Shown: positions 62,120 to 64,000 of the stretch, in pieces
Layout: every line of letters begins with the position of its first letter
Numbering within the stretch: position 1 is the stretch's first letter
Assembly (NCBI GenBank): GCA_052400685.1
Contig: JBQTGJ010000003.1
Direction: 5' to 3' (one strand)
Length of the DNA stretch: 64,000 nt
DNA from: CAZHHH01 sp052400685
GTDB taxonomy: Bacteria > Bacteroidota > Bacteroidia > Bacteroidales > Marinilabiliaceae
Made by a program: the position numbers and the translations under genes
Notes under the pieces: generated by a model
What the model saw: the letters and a program-made list of their open reading frames with translations, nothing else
What the model was told of the DNA's origin: nothing
The model's database searches: none

Positions 62120-62713
62120 TTTGAATTGTTTTAAGGTTTATTACATGATGTTACATGTATTAACTTTTGTTTACAATTTTACATCGATTAAAATAAATGA
62201 GCGTGTGCTTAATTAACTAAATATAGTAGTTGATTTATCTAATTAGCCTTTGAACACAGGAGTATTGAATGGGTTTTTACTTGAAGAAGTGTTTCGAATT
62301 GTTAAGAATAATAGTAAAAAGAAATGATGTAAGTTAATTTTAAATGCCAAGTGCATTTTTGTCACTAATAGGGCTTTATTTATTGTTCTATATTATCGCT
62401 GCTTTTTTGTTTCTGGGCATGTAATTTATGCGTGTTTTAAAATAAAAAATTGTTTTGAAATAAACTTATATAGTGTCATCAAGAGAGTCCCAATTAGTTA
62501 GTTACGCTCATGTTGAAAATGATAATTTACACCGGTAAATTCATATTTTTAGCCTCACAAGCCTCAAAAATGAAGGTTTATTATCTGTTGTTTAAATTTG
62601 GGAGGGAGAACTACTATTAAAGCAATTGGAGGCAATTAACTGTATTTCTATTGTAATTATTTAAGGATCAGTCGTTTGTATATCTGTATTCCCATTTACA
62701 AATATGGTATTAT
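62120..62713. other. Gap upstream of susC pair 2
   Basis: 594 bases without a gene. Contains the possible operator at 62143-62158 and a degenerate palindromic element (62490-62590). No exact -7 box was found. Confidence 0.45.
62490..62590 (+). repeat. Dispersed palindromic element, decayed copy J
   Basis: GTTACGCTCATGTTGAAAAT, then TAATTTACACCGGTAAATTC and CCTCACAAGCCTCAAAAATG, follows the element order. The centre TTTACACCGGTAAA remains palindromic although the flanks have changed. Confidence 0.5.
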
Positions 62714-63589
62714 TTACAATAATTTATCCATTTTCGCGGCTTCGGATTTCATGTCCAATCTGATATAGCAATTTTTTAAATAATTGATGTAAGTTTTATT
62801 TTTGGGTTCTAGTTGGTGAAGTTTTTCGAAAAGTTCACGAGCTGCTCGAAACTGAATGGATACTTTTTTTAATTCACGACGCAGATAGGCGTAAGTGGTG
62901 TAGTTTCTGTTTTTGTTGTATTTCGTCATTTCTGATTGGTATAGTGTTTCTCCTTTTTCATAATGATACGCAGCCTTGAAGTAGATAGCATCAGTGTTTT
63001 CAGGATTCAGTTTAAGTATTGATTTAGTTATTTGAAGTGCTTCCTTTTCTCTGCCTAATTCTTTTAATCCTTGCAGCCGTGCCGACAGGATAATTTCGTC
63101 TTTGGTAATTGATAAATGACGCCATAATGTGTCAGCTTCATGGTACTTCCCGTTGGCGGTTTCGAGTAAGAAGAGTCGTTGAAGAACAAGTGGATAATTT
63201 TCATTTTCTTTCAACAGTCTTATACAGTCCCGCCAGTGTTGGTACTCCATTTCTGACTGTTTGGTTTTGTTGTAGGAAATGCCTTGCATATAAATGGACT
63301 CACCATCTTTCAAATTTTGAGGTATCTCAGAAAACAACAAAGCGGCTGTGTCGTATTTTTTTAGTTTATAAGCTGATTTGGCGGCTTGTGTTTTGACGGT
63401 ATTTGCGGGTTCTATTTTTTTTGTCGAAGCCACTTGTTTTAATGCTTCGTATTGGGTTAGAACTGTCTCATAGTCATCTTGCTGATAGGCGATTCCCATC
63501 TGAGTTTGAATTGCAGTTATTTTTTTTGTAGGGCTACAAGCGGTAAATAAAAAGGCAATAACGCCTAAAATAGCGAGTAATTTCTTCAT
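62714..63589 (-). CDS. TPR-repeat lipoprotein
   Basis: The 291-residue protein has a lipoprotein signal (LLAILGVIAFLFTAC, Cys 18). The mature part is almost entirely helical and reads as degenerate tetratricopeptide units: AYQQDDYETVLTQYEALKQV (about 33-52), SAYKLKKYDTAALLFSEIPQ, YHEADTLWRHLSITKDE, LGREKEALQITKSILKLNPENTDAIYFKAAYHYEKGE (about 175-211) and a last unit ending MKSEAAKMDKLL. Such proteins serve as periplasmic or outer-membrane scaffolds. The family is otherwise unknown to me. It stands alone between the SusCD region and the tRNA-Trp/tRNA-Ser pair. Its start is well supported by the signal sequence. Confidence 0.85.
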   Translation of the reverse strand: MKKLLAILGVIAFLFTACSPTKKITAIQTQMGIAYQQDDYETVLTQYEALKQVASTKKIEPANTVKTQAAKSAYKLKKYDTAALLFSEIPQNLKDGESIYMQGISYNKTKQSEMEYQHWRDCIRLLKENENYPLVLQRLFLLETANGKYHEADTLWRHLSITKDEIILSARLQGLKELGREKEALQITKSILKLNPENTDAIYFKAAYHYEKGETLYQSEMTKYNKNRNYTTYAYLRRELKKVSIQFRAARELFEKLHQLEPKNKTYINYLKNCYIRLDMKSEAAKMDKLL

Positions 63590-63798
63590 AAAAGTATGGT
63601 TAAATTTTAATAGAACTGGGCGTAAAAATAGGCAGAGCTTTTACCTAAACAAATTTTTGAATGCTTTAATATCTGCTAAACAGAAATATTTTGAAATATA
63701 GAAAAATGTTGTTTAAATAAACAGTTTTGAAATTCAGTTGTTTAGCTTAAATTTTTAAAATATTATTGCTTTAGTTGCCTCAAATACTAATAAAATTC

Positions 63799-63806
63799 TA
63801 TTTTTG
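63799..63806 (+). promoter_or_regulatory. Promoter of the tRNA-Trp/tRNA-Ser unit
   Basis: TATTTTTG, 20 bases before tRNA-Trp, with a TTG about 21 bases further upstream. It is the same arrangement as at the tRNA-Gly/Leu unit. Confidence 0.55.
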
Positions 63807-63826
63807 CAGCCGTAAAGCACAAAAAT

Positions 63827-63899
63827 ACGGGTGTAGCTCAGTTGGTAGAGCACTGGTCTCCAAAACCAGGTGTCGGGAGTTCGAGCCTCTCCTCCCGTG
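63827..63899 (+). tRNA. tRNA-Trp (CCA)
   Basis: The acceptor ACGGGTG pairs with CTCCCGT apart from one T-T mismatch. D-arm GCTC...GAGC, anticodon loop CTCCAAA giving CCA, T-loop TTCGAGC. The 3' CCA is not encoded. Confidence 0.93.
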
Positions 63900-63916
63900 C
63901 TTTTTATATTTTTATT

Positions 63917-64000
63917 GGAGAGTTGGCCGAGTGGTCGAAGGCGCACGCCTGGAAAGTGTGTAAACCTCACAAGGGTTTCCAGGGTTCGAATCCCTGACTC
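63917..64000 (+). tRNA. tRNA-Ser (GGA), cut by the window end
   Basis: Begins GGAGAGTTGGCCGAGTGGTC. The anticodon loop CTGGAAA gives GGA. A long variable arm (AAACCTCACAAGGGTTT) marks a class II tRNA. Only the first four bases (ACTC) of the 3' acceptor strand are inside the window. Confidence 0.93.

Noticed and set aside
62143..62158. Operator upstream of susC pair 2
   Set aside because: The 5-bp inverted repeat is short and could be chance; noted in the gene entry only.

Overview
The window is chromosomal DNA of a Bacteroidota bacterium. The evidence is two tandem SusC/SusD pairs, gldA/gldF/gldG, a Wzi-like capsule protein, a FucP-type sugar porter and repeated promoter-like TAnnTTTG boxes. 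Two Na+/H+ antiporters (NhaA, NhaD), a complete seven-gene Mrp antiporter and a MATE pump suggest a saline or alkaline habitat. A marine or soda-lake member of the Marinilabiliales would fit, but that placement is inference.

Layout. 1-5.2 kb: the 5' part of a dihydroorotase-like gene that has lost its metal-binding histidines, two DMT exporters in convergent orientation, a repeat-rich gap between them, a short metallothionein-like gene and a WcaF-type acetyltransferase. 5.2-15.9 kb: capsule/exopolysaccharide machinery on two divergent arms. The minus arm is wza, wzc and wzi-like; the plus arm is a WecA/TagO-type initiating transferase, a GT2 transferase, a second wzc and murB. 16-23.5 kb: a very lysine-rich histone-H1-like protein, an 800-base decayed region, a MATE transporter, and gldA-gldF-gldG with a DUF4340 gene. 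24-33.7 kb: nhaA, nhaD, and mrpABCDEFG ending in a MurU-like sugar-1-phosphate nucleotidyltransferase. 33.9-36.2 kb: DUF554, a fusion of an AmgK-like sugar kinase to the C-terminal domain of RapZ, and a 43-residue Cys protein. 36.6-50.6 kb: an orphan TPR histidine kinase, an unknown 120-residue protein, an AsmA-family protein, rplS, a sugar porter with a ROK kinase, a solitary trpB, a U32 peptidase-family gene and a repeat/GH16-like pseudoenzyme. 50.9-64 kb: tRNA-Gly and tRNA-Leu, two SusCD pairs separated by a decayed IS4-type transposase, a TPR lipoprotein, tRNA-Trp and a cut-off tRNA-Ser.

How the parts fit. The capsule arms supply initiation, chain-length/export control and outer-membrane assembly of one surface polysaccharide. 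The kinase and nucleotidyltransferase flanking the mrp genes look like the AmgK/MurU cell-wall sugar recycling pair. The kinase carries a RapZ domain, which in E. coli senses glucosamine-6-phosphate. The SusCD pairs import glycans, but no glycosidases or regulators lie beside them.

The most unusual non-coding feature is a dispersed, strongly palindromic element of about 146 bp with inverted terminal repeats. It is present in about ten copies in intergenic gaps. The best-preserved copies lie head to tail in pairs at three loci, and arm changes between copies preserve base pairing. One partial copy runs into a 13-unit, 21-bp tandem array. I saw no CRISPR array, prophage or recognisable defence system.
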